Below, one piece after another: positions 52,385 through 61,204 of a stretch of DNA of 64,000 nt. The DNA is from UBA6898 sp964463135 (GTDB lineage Bacteria; Nitrospirota; Thermodesulfovibrionia; Thermodesulfovibrionales; UBA6898). The DNA lies in contig CAYXBA010000013.1 of NCBI GenBank assembly GCA_964463135.1, positions 1 to 64,000 on the forward strand, given 5' to 3'. Below the pieces are notes generated by a model, which was not told the DNA's origin, made no database searches, and saw nothing but the letters and a program-made list of their open reading frames with translations. Within the stretch, counting starts at the first letter, position 1; every line of letters begins with the position of its first letter. The translations under genes and the position numbers were made by a program.

Positions 52385-53119
52385 CTACTTCTTGGGCTGA
52401 GCCTTCTGTACTTTCGGCTCTTTCTTTTCTCCGCTGCTGTTGATCGAGAGCAGCTCCACTTCAAAAATGAGCGTGGAATTCGGACCGATGGTAGCGCCGG
52501 CTCCGCGTTCCCCATAGGCGAGGTCAGAAGGAATAAAGAGCTGCCATTTGGCGCCTTCCTTCATAAGCTGTAATGCCTCTGTCCAGCCCTTGATCACACC
52601 CTTTACCTGGAAGGTGGCAGGCTCTCCGCGCTTGAATGAACTGTCGAACTCTGTACCATCGATCAGGGTACCGCTGTAGTTGGTAGTGACGGTATCTGTC
52701 TCTTTAGGTGATTTGCCGCTGCCCTCTTTGATGATCTTATACTGAAGCCCGCTCGGCAGGGTTTTTACCCCTTCTTTGGTCTTATTTGCTGCAAGGAAGG
52801 CTTCACCCTCCTTCTTGTTCTTTTCCGCCATCTGCTTGTGCTTCTCTGCCTGCTTTGCAGCCATTTCCTGCTGGAACTTCATAAGTGCATCCTGGACCTC
52901 CTGATCGGTCATCTGGAGCTTTCCCCCTGAAACCACATCTTTGAGGCCTCGCGCGAACATATCTGCATCAACCTCGATTGACTGCCGTTTCATCTGAGTC
53001 CCTGTAGCCACTCCCATACTGTAACTGAGTCTGTCCTTGTCAGTTTTCAGTTCCTGCATTTCTGCAGATGCAAAGCCGGTGAGAAGAAAAAGACTTGCTG
53101 CGGCGAGAAGAAGTTTCAT
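52385..53119 (-). CDS. Secreted FKBP-type peptidyl-prolyl isomerase (Mip/FkpA-like)
   Basis: 244 residues. A signal peptide (about 1-19), an N-terminal dimerisation helix region (LSYSMGVATGTQMKRQ...), a long charged helix (about 85-115) and a C-terminal FKBP domain (SGTLIDGTEFDSSFKRGEPATF, VIKGWTEALQLMKEGAKW, IPSDLAYGERG, LIFEVELLSI). It assists folding of periplasmic or outer-membrane proteins. The Lys-rich C-terminal tail is an extension. Confidence 0.94.
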   Translation of the reverse strand: MKLLLAAASLFLLTGFASAEMQELKTDKDRLSYSMGVATGTQMKRQSIEVDADMFARGLKDVVSGGKLQMTDQEVQDALMKFQQEMAAKQAEKHKQMAEKNKKEGEAFLAANKTKEGVKTLPSGLQYKIIKEGSGKSPKETDTVTTNYSGTLIDGTEFDSSFKRGEPATFQVKGVIKGWTEALQLMKEGAKWQLFIPSDLAYGERGAGATIGPNSTLIFEVELLSINSSGEKKEPKVQKAQPKK

Positions 53120-53176
53120 TCTATTACCCCTTTTAAAAAGTGTGATATAACATTATGCATGCTGGCCGGAATCTTA

Positions 53177-54025
53177 TCAAGAAGGTGTGCATGGGCATAG
53201 TTCGGCAGCTTCCCGCTTGAGCATCTTTGCTGTCTGTTCATCCAGGCCGCTTTTTTGCGCAAAGGTCTCCTCCTGCATTTCAGCGATGTCCTGCGCAAGT
53301 ATGATATCCGCCCTGAAAAGGGTATCGAGCATATTTTTTCTGACAGAATGCAGTATCGTAACCGGGTAAAGCCTCTTGTCCTCGATCATGCGTTCAAGAC
53401 TGCCTTTTTCAGGATACTTCCAGCTCACGATCTTCAGGCCGACGCATTCAGCATAGCGGATTGCATCAATCGAGCAGCGTGTGTTGGTAACAAGCCAGCC
53501 GTTATGAAATGCCATAGTTTTTTCAATGCTCAGGTCAGCGGCTTTTTTGATATCCTGAAAGCGCGCGTGAACATAGAGGGCGATCTTGACGTCTGAAACC
53601 TTGCCTGCATCACTGTGGTATTTGCATTCAATCACAGAATAAGCATTATTATTGCTTGCAATGACATCGACCTCATGCTCTACGCAAAATCCTTTAATAA
53701 TGCGGTTTGTTTCGACCGCATATCCATGGTGTGACATGATCTTTCCAAAATAGCGCTCAAAGGGGTATCCTGAGGGGCCAAGGGCGAAGATTGCTTTTTT
53801 TATCGAGTATCGCATGCCTGATGCAATATTGTGTTTTCGCAGCAGCTTCCTTGCCTGCCTGAAGATGTCGCCGGTGCGTGCCTTTGCAGGGAGATTTTTT
53901 TCTATTTCTTCGGCTATGTCATGGGCCACTTCCGAAGGGGCGCCCGAGCGCATGAGGGAATTGATAAGTTTCCCCATATCAAAATCCTCATTAACGCCCG
54001 AGGATTTTATGATCCTTTTTGCCAT
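53177..54025 (-). CDS. ATP-cone plus Mrr-like restriction endonuclease-fold protein
   Basis: 282 residues. Residues 1-90 form an ATP-cone (RIIKSSGVNEDFDMGKLINSLMRSGA..., RYSIKKAIFALGPSGYPFE), the nucleotide-sensing module of ribonucleotide reductases and NrdR. Residues about 95-200 carry a PD-(D/E)xK-type nuclease core: E in CVEHEVDVIA, D after it and E-C-K in VIECKYH. The combination suggests a nucleotide-regulated nuclease. It is known as an unnamed domain fusion, with no characterised function I can cite. It lies alone between the FKBP gene and divergent cysK. Confidence 0.8.
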   Translation of the reverse strand: MAKRIIKSSGVNEDFDMGKLINSLMRSGAPSEVAHDIAEEIEKNLPAKARTGDIFRQARKLLRKHNIASGMRYSIKKAIFALGPSGYPFERYFGKIMSHHGYAVETNRIIKGFCVEHEVDVIASNNNAYSVIECKYHSDAGKVSDVKIALYVHARFQDIKKAADLSIEKTMAFHNGWLVTNTRCSIDAIRYAECVGLKIVSWKYPEKGSLERMIEDKRLYPVTILHSVRKNMLDTLFRADIILAQDIAEMQEETFAQKSGLDEQTAKMLKREAAELCPCTPS

Positions 54026-54154
54026 ACTAGATTTTACCTTATTGGCATTATTCTGAGAATAGGCTTTATACCCCTATGATATAATCAAGCGAGGCGCTGC
54101 TGAATTATCACTATAGACAGAGAACTGTATATCACCTATATCAGGGGAGGAAAC

Positions 54155-55084
54155 ATGAAGCTGCATAATGAAGTTCTTTCTATGATCGGCAATACACCGC
54201 TGGTGAAGATAAACAGGATGAGCGGGCCTGATCATGCCGAAATATGGGCAAAGCTGGAAGGTTTTAATCCCGGGGGGTCTGTTAAGGACAGAATAGCTCT
54301 TGCCATGGTGGATACTGCTGAGCAGGAGGGTAACCTTAAGCCCGGAGGGACCATTATTGAGCCGACGAGCGGGAATACCGGCATTGGACTGGCGATGGTT
54401 GCTGCGGTCAAGGGGTACAGACTAATTCTGACGATGCCGGATACTATGTCCATGGAGCGGAGACAACTTCTTCAGGCTTATGGGGCCGAGCTGGTGCTTA
54501 CCGAGGGGAAGAGAGGCATGAAGGGGGCTGTCGACAGGGCGAAAGAGATCAGTTCTGAGAACCCGCATTATTTTATGCCGCAGCAATTTGAGAACTGTGC
54601 TAATCCGGAAATCCACAGGAAGACAACTGCTCTTGAGATCCTTCAGGATTTAGGATGCGTTCCTGACGGGTTAGTTGCTGGTGTTGGGACAGGAGGAACG
54701 ATCACAGGTATCGGGACCGCTTTCAGGGAGAGAAGACAGGATGTCTGGATCGCTGCTGTGGAGCCAGCGGCATCTCCTGTGCTGTCAGGCGGAAATGCCG
54801 GCCCCCACAAGATAGCGGGCATAGGCGCAGGCTTTGTGCCGGGTGTTCTGAATACCGGGATCTATGATGAGGTGATCAGGGTCACTGACATTGATGCTGC
54901 CGAGACCGCCAGGGCAATGGCAATAAAAGAGGGAATTCTGCCCGGTATATCCTCCGGAGCTGCGGTATGGGCAGCACTTCAGGTGGCAAAGAGGCTTGGC
55001 AGAGGAAAGAAGATCGTTGTGATCATCCCGGACAGGGGAGAGCGGTATCTCAGCACAGGGCTTTTTGCGCCCGAGTCGCCTTAA
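54155..55084 (+). CDS. cysK: Cysteine synthase (O-acetylserine sulfhydrylase)
   Basis: 309 residues. The PLP lysine lies in PGGSVKDRIAL; other signatures are the substrate loop EPTSGNTGIGLA and the phosphate-binding GVGTGGTITG. It makes cysteine from O-acetylserine and sulfide. CysK and CysM cannot be firmly separated by eye; length and motifs favour CysK. A ribosome binding site (GGGGAGG) precedes the ATG. Confidence 0.94.
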   Translation: MKLHNEVLSMIGNTPLVKINRMSGPDHAEIWAKLEGFNPGGSVKDRIALAMVDTAEQEGNLKPGGTIIEPTSGNTGIGLAMVAAVKGYRLILTMPDTMSMERRQLLQAYGAELVLTEGKRGMKGAVDRAKEISSENPHYFMPQQFENCANPEIHRKTTALEILQDLGCVPDGLVAGVGTGGTITGIGTAFRERRQDVWIAAVEPAASPVLSGGNAGPHKIAGIGAGFVPGVLNTGIYDEVIRVTDIDAAETARAMAIKEGILPGISSGAAVWAALQVAKRLGRGKKIVVIIPDRGERYLSTGLFAPESP

Positions 55085-55219
55085 GCGTAAGCGGCAAGAC
55101 TGGAAGCCTGTTTTTTGGCAGGGATTCCTGGCTGCGTTGAGGTTCTGATTCTGGTTCAGTATATGCGTGATTATAACATCAGGAATGACGGAAGATAATT
55201 GGTAGAGACGTCGTTTTGG

Positions 55220-55738
55220 CTATTCAATTCCGCAGATAGTTAACCATTCCTCTATCTCTTTTCTGGATGTTTTCGCATTAAAGCCATGCCAGAGCTTCTT
55301 TTCTTTTGGAAATGGCGCAAGAGCATCTTTGAACTTTCGGAACGCTCCGGGTCCATCCAGCACACTGCGGAGTAACTCTTTGAGTGTCTGGTTCTGGACA
55401 GTAGCAGCAAACGCTGTCATTGCTGCGTACGTCTTTGAGGGGTTTCGCTCCGGGATCCTTATATAGTTATCGTGGTCATTCATGAAAACATCCAGGGCAA
55501 GCTCTATCTCGTCTTCCATCCATGCCGGGATGTCCGGGATCTCGTCGGGTTCCACATATTCGAAATCGGCTATGTCATCGTAACTTTCTGACAGAATTTC
55601 CCATGCCCTGTTAATGATCTCCTGTGAGAGAATGAGCAGTTCTCCTGTGTTCTTGTTCAGGAAGTAATCAAACGCCTCTCTCTCGGTGTCCTCCTGAGCT
55701 TTCTGTATTTCGTCGAAGTTGATCTCTGGTCTTCTCAT
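55220..55738 (-). CDS. UPF0158 family protein
   Basis: 172 residues from ATG 55738, which overlaps the upstream stop as ATGA. The acidic N-terminal half (WMEDEIELALDVF, RIPERNPSKTYAAM) and C-terminal FKDALAPFPKEKKLWHGFNAKTSRKEIEEWL (in adjoining parts) match the UPF0158 pattern of uncharacterised proteins. Function is unknown. Last gene of the minus-strand parA operon. Confidence 0.8.
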   Translation of the reverse strand: MRRPEINFDEIQKAQEDTEREAFDYFLNKNTGELLILSQEIINRAWEILSESYDDIADFEYVEPDEIPDIPAWMEDEIELALDVFMNDHDNYIRIPERNPSKTYAAMTAFAATVQNQTLKELLRSVLDGPGAFRKFKDALAPFPKEKKLWHGFNAKTSRKEIEEWLTICGIE

Positions 55739-57633
55739 AACAGTGTCTCGGTGAGGGCATGGAGGCAAGGATAGCTTTCTTGTGTCATTGCTGTTTCCTG
55801 CTTCAGGTATCTGATCGCCTGCGGGACATGCTTGAGAAAATGGGTCTTCCCTTTTTCTTTCGACAGGAACCCGTACGCGCCAAGTGCCTGCATATGACGC
55901 TGCAGTCTGCAGGGAAGAAGGGATTTTCTGAAGTCGGGCTCACTGAAAGAGTCCAGAGATCTTCTCATGCTTATAATGAAATATTCGAGGAGCCTGTCTC
56001 TCTGGTTTTCTTCAAGACAATAGTAGGGGTCCCAAAGAATGGATGCTATGTCGTATGCTGCGGGGCCGAGGCGCGCACCCTGATAGTCGATCAGACGTGG
56101 AATGCTGTTGTTCATGATCATGATGTTTTGTGATTGAAGGTCGCGGTGAAGCAGGGTTTTGGGGAATGCATCAACGTCTCTTGCCAGCCTGTCCAATTCA
56201 GCAGCGAGAGCGGGGCCGGAATTATTAATTTGTTTTATGGCCTTGATAAAGCGTTCCATAAAATAGCTTGTTTCCCATCTGAGATAGCCATAATCAAAAA
56301 CTCTTTCGAGCAGCATGGGACATTCTGTTATGCGGGGTGCTGCCTCGGCCTGAATTTGAACAACGATATCGAGGATCTTTCTGTAAAGGTTCTCAATTTC
56401 CTCAGCAGATCTGCTGCATTTAAGCCACGAATAAAGAGAGAGGTCTCCGAGGTCTTCAAAGAGGGCCAGTCTGTTCATTTCGTCAGCGACGAACATCTCG
56501 GGTACTGGCAGGGAGCATTGCCTGAAGAAACGTGTGTACGTAATATGCCGGTTAAAATCAGGATCAGCTTCGGAACATTTCATCAGCACGGCAGTTTTGT
56601 TATGGCATTTGATCCGGTAATATGATCTGTCTGATCCCCCTGCTCCAATGGCTGTGGCATTGACAGGTCCTTCCTTGCAATTGTACCAATCTGCGATCGT
56701 CCGGGTAAGTGGCATTGATTCGCTCTGTTCTGGCGCGCTGACAGGGATGGAGAATCCGGGCCCGACAATGGAGTTTGCTGCGTTCATCTCAGTTGCTATC
56801 ATAGCTCCGGGCAGGAGAATGCTGTTGCCGAGATGAGGCGATCCCTGGATGGTTGCGCCTTCTTCTATGACGATGTTGCAGCCAAGTGCGGTCCTGCTGC
56901 AGTCTACGGACTCATGTACATAGATCGTTTCGCCATCTTTCTTTAGGGTATCAAATACTGCTGCCGCGTACGCGTCCGGGGTTCCGATATCAGTCCAGGC
57001 AGCACCTGAAAAGTTTACCGTGCCTACAGTATTTCCTGCGTCAACAGATTTCAACCATGCATCAACTACGCCTGATCTTCCTTCCGGCAGGTAATTCAGG
57101 ATCTCCGGGGAATAGACAGCTATTCCCATAAAAGCAGTTTTACATAATCTGGAGTCTCTTGCTGCTTTTCCGACAGATTTAAGAAGACCCTTATTATCGA
57201 TCCATACGTTATTGAATTTTTCGTGATCATGAACAGCCAGAGTCGCAATATTTCCCGATTTGCGATGACTTTTTACCAGAGCAGCAAGATCTATGTCAGT
57301 GAGGATGTCGGCATTATGTACGATAAAGGAAGAATTCCTTAGCAGGGACTCAGCATTCTTCAGGGCCCCGCCAGTGCCGAGAAGAGCTGTCTCATGATAA
57401 ATGATTATATTCCGATGAGTTACATCGCTTAGTCGCCAGTTCTCGAACTGCTCTGGCTTATGATATGTATTGATGCCGATGATGTCCGGTGAAAGCGATG
57501 AGACCCTGCCAAGGACAGACTCAAGTATCGGTTTGCCGCATATAGGCAGGAGAGGTTTTGGAATATGGTCTGTTATGGGTTTGAGCCGTTCTCCCAAGCC
57601 TGCTGCCAATATGAATGCGTTGAGACGTTCCAC
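55735..57633 (-). CDS. Fused MurU-like nucleotidyltransferase and AmgK-like sugar kinase
   Basis: 632 residues with two enzyme halves. Residues 1-230 are a nucleotidyltransferase (AFILAAGLGERLKPITDHIPKPLLPI, VHNADILTDID, AWTDIGTPDAYAAA), followed by a short left-handed beta-helix-like hexapeptide stretch (about 240-300). Residues about 320-632 are an aminoglycoside-phosphotransferase-type kinase (LHRDLQSQNIMI catalytic loop, RLIDYQGARLGPAAYDIAS). Separate MurU and AmgK proteins act in succession on MurNAc in Pseudomonas; a fusion would turn MurNAc to UDP-MurNAc. The preceding NamZ-like gene overlaps it by 1 nt and supports this. Confidence 0.82.
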   Translation of the reverse strand: MERLNAFILAAGLGERLKPITDHIPKPLLPICGKPILESVLGRVSSLSPDIIGINTYHKPEQFENWRLSDVTHRNIIIYHETALLGTGGALKNAESLLRNSSFIVHNADILTDIDLAALVKSHRKSGNIATLAVHDHEKFNNVWIDNKGLLKSVGKAARDSRLCKTAFMGIAVYSPEILNYLPEGRSGVVDAWLKSVDAGNTVGTVNFSGAAWTDIGTPDAYAAAVFDTLKKDGETIYVHESVDCSRTALGCNIVIEEGATIQGSPHLGNSILLPGAMIATEMNAANSIVGPGFSIPVSAPEQSESMPLTRTIADWYNCKEGPVNATAIGAGGSDRSYYRIKCHNKTAVLMKCSEADPDFNRHITYTRFFRQCSLPVPEMFVADEMNRLALFEDLGDLSLYSWLKCSRSAEEIENLYRKILDIVVQIQAEAAPRITECPMLLERVFDYGYLRWETSYFMERFIKAIKQINNSGPALAAELDRLARDVDAFPKTLLHRDLQSQNIMIMNNSIPRLIDYQGARLGPAAYDIASILWDPYYCLEENQRDRLLEYFIISMRRSLDSFSEPDFRKSLLPCRLQRHMQALGAYGFLSKEKGKTHFLKHVPQAIRYLKQETAMTQESYPCLHALTETLL

Positions 57634-58811
57634 TAATAGAGAAGATATTTTTGCCTTGTTTTTTTATCAAAATCGCGGAGCTCGCTGTTCCACCATTCCT
57701 CCATCTCAACAAGAGGCACAGATCGTTCAATATCGTTTCTGAAACGATCTGTACCCGCCAGTATATCAATAGGCAGAAGGTTTTTTTCGTATTCATAAGG
57801 CGGGGCATTCCATCTGAATTTTTTGGGGTACAGAGCATGGACAGTCTTTAGAATTGCTGCTGCTGTCTTGAAGGGTTTGAACCGTTCCCGGTCTGTTACA
57901 TGTATCTGTGCGCCGCCGCAAAGCTTTCCTGCATGTTTTTGAAAGGTCGGCAGAAAGTGAAGGGGCCTGAATATCGCTCCAGGCAGTTTTAGCTCCTTGA
58001 GTCTCGCAGTAAGAAGTTCAGGTTTAATGAATGGTGCGCCGAATATCTCAAACGGGCGGGTTGTACCCCTTCCCTCACTCAGGTTTGTTCCTTCAAGCAG
58101 GCACATGCCTGGATAGACCGCTGCAGTGTCCAGAGTCGGCATATTCGGAGAAGGCAGAACCCAGGGGAGGCCTGTATTATCAAACCACATCTCTCTTTTC
58201 CATCCCTGCATCGGAATGATCTCCAGAGCTAATTTTGGATAAAAAACATCCTTGAGATAGTACCCGATCTCGCCAAGAGTCATACCGTGCCGAATGGGCA
58301 GGCTCTGCAGCCCTACGAAGGATGAGTATTTCCGGTTAAGAACCGGACCCTCAATAGCCTTCCCGTTTATCGGGTTCGGCCTGTCGAGGATCACGACGGC
58401 CTTGTTCTGCGCCTGGCAGGTTTCCATGACGAGCGCCATGGTCCATATAAATGTGTAATAGCGGGCGCCAACATCCTGAAGATCAATAACCATCATATCA
58501 ATGCCGCTTAACATTTTCTGAGTCGGTTTTCGCGTCCTGCCGTAAAGGCTGTAAACAGGAATTCCGGTCTTCTTGTCAGAGAAGCTGTCCCACTCGACCA
58601 TGTTGTCCTGAGTCTCGCCGCGAATCCCATGCTGAGGCCCGAACAGCGCGGATACTTTGAATTTCTTTGATCTGAAGCAGGTATCAGCAGAGTGAGAGAA
58701 ATTGGAGGTTACAGAAGCAGGATGTACGAGCAGGCCAACATTTGCTGACCTCAATTTTGTTGGCCATCTTTTTTCTATACGGTCAATGCCTGTTTTTACG
58801 ATAGGAGACAT
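57633..58811 (-). CDS. namZ: DUF1343/NamZ-type exo-N-acetylmuramidase
   Basis: 392 residues. DUF1343 features are clear: VGLLVHPASVTSN, ALFGPQHGIRGETQDN, IDLQDVGARYYTFIWTMALVMETC, DRPNPING, and EGTNLSEGRGTTRPFEIFGAPF. NamZ of Bacillus releases MurNAc from the ends of peptidoglycan fragments. No signal peptide is visible, so the enzyme appears cytoplasmic and would act on imported muropeptides. It lies directly upstream of the fused MurU-AmgK gene. Confidence 0.85.
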   Translation of the reverse strand: MSPIVKTGIDRIEKRWPTKLRSANVGLLVHPASVTSNFSHSADTCFRSKKFKVSALFGPQHGIRGETQDNMVEWDSFSDKKTGIPVYSLYGRTRKPTQKMLSGIDMMVIDLQDVGARYYTFIWTMALVMETCQAQNKAVVILDRPNPINGKAIEGPVLNRKYSSFVGLQSLPIRHGMTLGEIGYYLKDVFYPKLALEIIPMQGWKREMWFDNTGLPWVLPSPNMPTLDTAAVYPGMCLLEGTNLSEGRGTTRPFEIFGAPFIKPELLTARLKELKLPGAIFRPLHFLPTFQKHAGKLCGGAQIHVTDRERFKPFKTAAAILKTVHALYPKKFRWNAPPYEYEKNLLPIDILAGTDRFRNDIERSVPLVEMEEWWNSELRDFDKKTRQKYLLY

Positions 58812-58830
58812 AGATGGCCAGAGTATCTTC

Positions 58831-59355
58831 CTATTCGAGCAAGAGGTCCCTGATTACCATGGTCAGTTCTTTCAGGCGGATTTCACGGTTCTGTTCAGTG
58901 ACCTCAAACAGCATAACATCTTCCCTTTTCTTAATATCACTGATAATGCCGGTTCCCTTGTCAGTAATGGTTGAAATAACTGGTTTTTTTGCATCAAGAA
59001 GTCCCAGGATGATCTTGCCGAACTTCTTTGATTCGCATGCTGTTTTCCCGATCTCGTCGATAAAATAAAGGCCGGTCTTCTTTTCTCTGGAGAATGTTTG
59101 GTCGAGGAATGTATCAAATCCTTTAATATCAACCTTGTATTTACCGACACTGACCTTGCTCTTCAGCTTTGTATGGGCCAAGATCCTGCTGTCGCCAAAG
59201 AGATTATTGACCTCAAGACCGGCGACATTGCCTTCTTCCATTATCTCATCGGTCACAAACCCTACGGGATTGAACTCCTTAAAAATAATACAGAGTCTCT
59301 TTATGAGTGTTGTCTTGCCAGAGCCGGGCAGACCTGTGATCAAAATGTTGTTCAT
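58831..59355 (-). CDS. THEP1-type nucleoside-triphosphatase
   Basis: 174 residues. P-loop GLPGSGKTTLIKRL at the N-terminus and a Walker B LYFIDEIGKTACES are those of the THEP1/NTPase family, which hydrolyses NTPs; the physiological role is poorly known. The ATG overlaps the parB stop by ATGA, so it is translationally coupled to the segregation genes. Confidence 0.88.
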   Translation of the reverse strand: MNNILITGLPGSGKTTLIKRLCIIFKEFNPVGFVTDEIMEEGNVAGLEVNNLFGDSRILAHTKLKSKVSVGKYKVDIKGFDTFLDQTFSREKKTGLYFIDEIGKTACESKKFGKIILGLLDAKKPVISTITDKGTGIISDIKKREDVMLFEVTEQNREIRLKELTMVIRDLLLE

Positions 59356-60173
59356 TGCATTAATATGTCAAGAAGCCTGTTGAGCTCCTCAAGAGAATAG
59401 TATTCTATCTCTATTTTCCCCTTCTTTTTGTTTTTTTGAGCAATATGAACTCTTGTGCCTAAATGTCTCAGGAGCTTTTCCTCGAGAGATGCAATCTGAG
59501 GGTCATTATTGCGTGGTATTTTAACAGATTTTTTTGTTTTTTTGGTTAATAATTCTGCCTCCCTGACGCTTAGCCCATTTTTTATGATCTTTCTGGCTGC
59601 CTCGATCTGATTAAGTTTGCCCTCGAGTGCCAGCAGAGCCCTTGCGTGACCCATGCTCAGTTTCCCGGCATAGAGCATATCCTTTATTTCTGAAGGCAGC
59701 TTCAGAAGCCTCAGGTAGTTTGCGACCGTTGCCCGTTCCTTGCCGACCTTGTCAGCAAGGTCTTCCTGGGTCAGGCTGAACTCCTGCTGAAGGCGGTTAA
59801 AGCCTTCGGCAGTTTCAATGGGATTGAGTTCCTCTCTCTGAATATTCTCGATCAATGCCATTTCAAGGGATTCCCGTGAGTCAACATTTTTTATGATGGC
59901 GGGAATTTTTTTCAATCCGGCAAGGGTAGCAGCGCGCCACCTTCTCTCTCCGGCGATCAGATTAAATGATCCATCACCGGACCTGGAAACAAGGATTGGC
60001 TGGAGAACACCTTTTTCTTTTATTGAGGCAGAAAGCTCATTCAGAGCGCTTTCATTGAATACTTTTCGCGGCTGCTGTTTTCCTGGCAGTATCCTGTCCA
60101 TATCGATATGAGTAATATTTTCTCCCTTGTCAGGGATGAGAGCGTCAAGCCCTCTACCCAGTGCTGTCTTCAC
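59352..60173 (-). CDS. parB: Chromosome partitioning protein ParB
   Basis: 273 residues from GTG 60173 (KTALGRGLDALIPDKG), which overlaps parA by 20 nt. The CTPase-type N-domain is present (QPRKVFNESALNELSASI, GERRWRAATLAGL, ENIQREELNPIETAEGF), followed by the parS-binding helix-turn-helix (LTQEDLADKVGKERATVANYLRLL) and a C-terminal dimerisation domain. It loads at the parS sites upstream of parA. Confidence 0.96.
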   Translation of the reverse strand: MKTALGRGLDALIPDKGENITHIDMDRILPGKQQPRKVFNESALNELSASIKEKGVLQPILVSRSGDGSFNLIAGERRWRAATLAGLKKIPAIIKNVDSRESLEMALIENIQREELNPIETAEGFNRLQQEFSLTQEDLADKVGKERATVANYLRLLKLPSEIKDMLYAGKLSMGHARALLALEGKLNQIEAARKIIKNGLSVREAELLTKKTKKSVKIPRNNDPQIASLEEKLLRHLGTRVHIAQKNKKKGKIEIEYYSLEELNRLLDILMQ

Positions 60174-60924
60174 GCAATATCTCCTTAGCCAGGGCAAGAT
60201 AACTCTGAGCCCCCCTGGACTTCATGTCATAGAGCATAACAGGCTTCCCATGGCTTGGGGCCTCACCCAATGCAATATTTCTCGGGATCATTGTCTGATA
60301 CACTTTATCTCCAAAGTGTTTTCTCACTTCTTGCACCACCTGATGTGCGAGATTGTTCCTTGTGTCGAACATGGTCAGCACAATTCCCTTGATATCCAGG
60401 CGAGGGTTGAACGTTCCCTGAATGCGTCGAATTGTTTTTGTGAGCATGCTCAAGCCTTCCAAGGCGTAGTACTCGCACTGAACCGGAACCAGCACCGAGT
60501 CGGATGCGACCAGGGCGTTCAGGGTCAGCAGGCCAAGGGATGGCGGACAATCTATGAATATATATCGGTAATCTGCCTTCAGGTCCTCCAATGCCTTTGC
60601 CAGGACGCCCTCCCTCCCATCTTTTTCGATGAGCTCGATCTCGGCGCCGAGCAGGTCTACGCTGGACGGTACCACATAAAGTTGTTCTATCTGCGTCTGA
60701 ACCACTGCATCAGCAAGAGAGCACTCCCCTGCTATTACGCTATATAAGGTTTTTTCGACCTCGTCTCTGATTATGCCAAGTCCTGAGCTAGAGTTGCCCT
60801 GCGGGTCTATATCTATCAAAAGGATCTTTTCGCCTGACAATGCGAGTGAGGCGGCGAGGTTAATCGCGGTCGTTGTTTTTCCAACACCGCCTTTTTGATT
60901 TACGATGGATATCACCTTGTTCAT
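60154..60924 (-). CDS. parA: Chromosome partitioning ATPase ParA
   Basis: 256 residues from ATG 60924. Deviant Walker A KGGVGKTTTAINLA, Walker A' DIDPQGNSSSGL and Walker B FIDCPPSLG are present. It drives origin segregation with ParB. A second ATG at 60930 exists, but neither has a ribosome binding site. An extended -10 box places transcription start about at 60926, so the mRNA may be leaderless from 60924. Confidence 0.95.
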   Translation of the reverse strand: MNKVISIVNQKGGVGKTTTAINLAASLALSGEKILLIDIDPQGNSSSGLGIIRDEVEKTLYSVIAGECSLADAVVQTQIEQLYVVPSSVDLLGAEIELIEKDGREGVLAKALEDLKADYRYIFIDCPPSLGLLTLNALVASDSVLVPVQCEYYALEGLSMLTKTIRRIQGTFNPRLDIKGIVLTMFDTRNNLAHQVVQEVRKHFGDKVYQTMIPRNIALGEAPSHGKPVMLYDMKSRGAQSYLALAKEILREDSTG

Positions 60925-60932
60925 GGGCATGC

Positions 60933-60941
60933 ATTATAACA
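60933..60941 (-). promoter_or_regulatory. Extended -10 promoter of the parA operon
   Basis: On the minus strand TGTTATAAT is a perfect extended -10 element (TGnTATAAT). Its expected start point lies 2 nt before the ATG at 60924. No -35 was seen at normal spacing. Confidence 0.5.
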
Positions 60942-60983
60942 TAGCAACTGCCACAAGTTAGCTATTTTCTCTCACTGCAGCGT

Positions 60984-60999
60984 TGTTCCACGTGGAACG
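60984..60999. promoter_or_regulatory. parS site 1
   Basis: TGTTCCACGTGGAACG matches the conserved 16-bp parS palindrome (TGTTNCACGTGNAACA) except for the last base. It lies 54 nt upstream of parA. Confidence 0.93.
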
Positions 61000-61031
61000 T
61001 TGTCATTTATGCCCGGGCAATACCTGCAGAT

Positions 61032-61047
61032 TGTTCCACGTGAAACA
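61032..61047. promoter_or_regulatory. parS site 2
   Basis: TGTTCCACGTGAAACA is a full match to the parS consensus, with start positions 48 bp from site 1. Two sites about 21 kb from oriC suit an origin-proximal ParB loading zone. Confidence 0.95.
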
Positions 61048-61193
61048 ATTTTTTGGCAATAAATTTTAATGCCGATATTTTTCATGAAAAAATAAGAATA
61101 ATCGACTAATTCAGAGAAAATTGCTCATAATCTCGCCAGATATCGGGAGAGGTTCTTTCTTGCTTCATCTACTCACCTATTCCCTGATTGTGA

Positions 61194-61199
61194 TACAAT
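61194..61199 (+). promoter_or_regulatory. Extended -10 promoter of the DUF401 gene
   Basis: TGATACAAT (extended -10, hexamer TACAAT at 61194-61199) would start transcription at or next to the ATG at 61205. No ribosome binding site precedes that ATG, so a leaderless message is possible. Confidence 0.4.
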
Positions 61200-61204
61200 C
61201 AACA

